Source: an uncultured Gammaproteobacteria bacterium
GTDB lineage: Bacteria > Pseudomonadota > Gammaproteobacteria > GCA-001735895
Reading direction: 5' to 3'
Length of the DNA stretch: 64,000 bases
Assembly: GCA_947259485.1 (NCBI GenBank)
Contig: CAMYLU010000016.1
Location: 62,001 to 126,000, forward strand
Shown here: piece by piece, positions 63,311 to 64,000 of the stretch
Numbering within the stretch: position 1 is the first letter of the stretch
Layout: each line of letters starts with the position of its first letter
Position numbers and translations under genes: made by a program
Notes under the pieces: model-generated
Seen by the model: only the letters and a program-made list of their open reading frames with translations
What the model was told of the DNA's origin: nothing
The model's database searches: none

Positions 63311-64000
63311 TTAGTCAGCCTTTGGAACAGGATAACTGAATATCGCGGCAAGGTAGCAGGTTAAGGCAACCAGGATGACCAGGTTGAAACCAAAATGAAT
63401 CGCGAGTAGCGAAGCGAGCACCGCGCTAACCACCGAGGCGCACCCATTAATGCCCCAGGCCCAGGGCGTGAGTACTGTCGGGCCGATCCTGATTGCCGAT
63501 AGTCCCAGCGGGAAGGGCATGCCCATGCAAAATCCCAGCGGAGAAATTAGGGCGATACTGATCAGAATTCTGGCAAACAATGGCCAACCACCGGCGGACT
63601 GCATCAATGGCCCGAGCAAGAATAAGTACGCGCTACCGAAAACAATGATGGTCAGCATTGCGTAAATGGTTACGCGACGGGCGCGTAAGCTGCCGGCAAA
63701 ATTCTGCGCAAAGGCGCTGCCGATTCCGGCCGCAATCAAAAAAGAGGCCAGTACCACGGCGGCGGCGTAAAGGGGATGGTGTAGCAACAGGATGAACTTT
63801 TGCAGAAATGCGATCTCGATTAACAGGAAGCCCAACCCGAGCGCGCTAAAATAGGTCAGTACCCTGAACCTGCTGAAGTTAATCGCCGTCGCTGATTTAT
63901 TGCGGCGTACAAATAGTATCGGCAGCAGGATCAGCAGTAGGCTCAGCATGAGGGCCAGCACCAGGGTTACCAACAGGGTGAGGTAACCGGTTTCGAGCAA
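63311..64000 (-). CDS. Polytopic membrane protein, 3' part only
   Basis: The gene continues past the right edge; 229 residues are visible. Seven or eight hydrophobic helices are seen. GLGFLLIEIAFLQKFILLLHHPLYAAAVVLASFLIAAGIGS and GFCMGMPFPLGLSAI resemble the C-terminal membrane portion of large spermidine-synthase-like membrane proteins. That assignment is from memory and uncertain; the catalytic part is not in the window. The true start is outside. Confidence 0.5.
   Translation of the reverse strand: MLETGYLTLLVTLVLALMLSLLLILLPILFVRRNKSATAINFSRFRVLTYFSALGLGFLLIEIAFLQKFILLLHHPLYAAAVVLASFLIAAGIGSAFAQNFAGSLRARRVTIYAMLTIIVFGSAYLFLLGPLMQSAGGWPLFARILISIALISPLGFCMGMPFPLGLSAIRIGPTVLTPWAWGINGCASVVSAVLASLLAIHFGFNLVILVALTCYLAAIFSYPVPKAD

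Overview
The window looks like a chromosomal segment of a free-living, respiring, twitching-motile gammaproteobacterium. The strongest evidence is gene order. Between about 13.6 and 37.3 kb the run proC-yggS-pilT-pilU-pyrC'-pyrB-pyrR-ruvX-algH-tonB-gshB-pilGHIJ-chpA-chpC-rsmE follows, as I remember it, one block of the Pseudomonas aeruginosa chromosome. The metK-tkt-gap-pgk order is also Pseudomonas-like. Base composition appears close to 50% G+C in core genes and lower around a few singletons. No rRNA, tRNA, CRISPR array, insertion sequence or prophage was recognised.

Layout. 0-4.6 kb: a loosely packed accessory stretch (nuclease tail, HAD phosphatase, PsiE, methyltransferase, NTF2-like protein, YghU) whose gaps carry copies of a dispersed motif. 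It ends in gene remnants of an LLM oxidoreductase and a short-chain dehydrogenase. 4.6-8.6 kb: a tight minus-strand operon (glutaredoxin, DUF1820, glycosyltransferase, nucleosidase, SPL-type radical SAM protein, SDR). 8.7-12.5 kb: a Ser/Thr kinase-HDOD-GAF protein, DUF2288 and OxyR. 12.5-18.9 kb: TerB-like, YggT, ProC, YggS and three tandem PilT-family ATPases. 19-25.7 kb: the pyr genes, RuvX, AlgH, TonB, ApbE and GshB. 26-36.4 kb: the Pil-Chp chemosensory operon. 36.5-40.1 kb: RsmE, AhcY under an SAH riboswitch, and MetK. 40.3-46 kb: transketolase, GAPDH, phosphoglycerate kinase and pyruvate kinase. 46-50.9 kb: RarD, a membrane protein, BioD and RapA. 51-58.8 kb: mixed genes including an AT-richer orphan membrane protein, YcaQ, an MFS transporter, an NYN nuclease-like protein and a desaturase. 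58.9-64 kb: PurC, PurE, PurK, a methyltransferase, cytochrome c, a ChaC-like enzyme and a truncated membrane protein.

How it works together. Twitching is encoded by retraction ATPases (PilT, PilU and a second PilU-like protein) and by the PilGHIJ-ChpA-ChpC signalling array. No pilK or chpB lies inside that operon. The methyl cycle (MetK, AhcY) is controlled at AhcY by an SAH-sensing leader whose end can fold over the start codon. Lower glycolysis and transketolase form one plus-strand cluster. Pyrimidine synthesis includes an aspartate carbamoyltransferase with a non-catalytic dihydroorotase-like partner.

The structures least explained by known genes are three. One is a 264-bp nested palindrome fitted exactly between the pilU stop codon and the next start codon. 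The second is a two-part intergenic motif (20-nt half, second half 45 nt later) found in six places, mostly between singleton genes. The third is a set of large palindromes at 18.9 kb and 36.5 kb.
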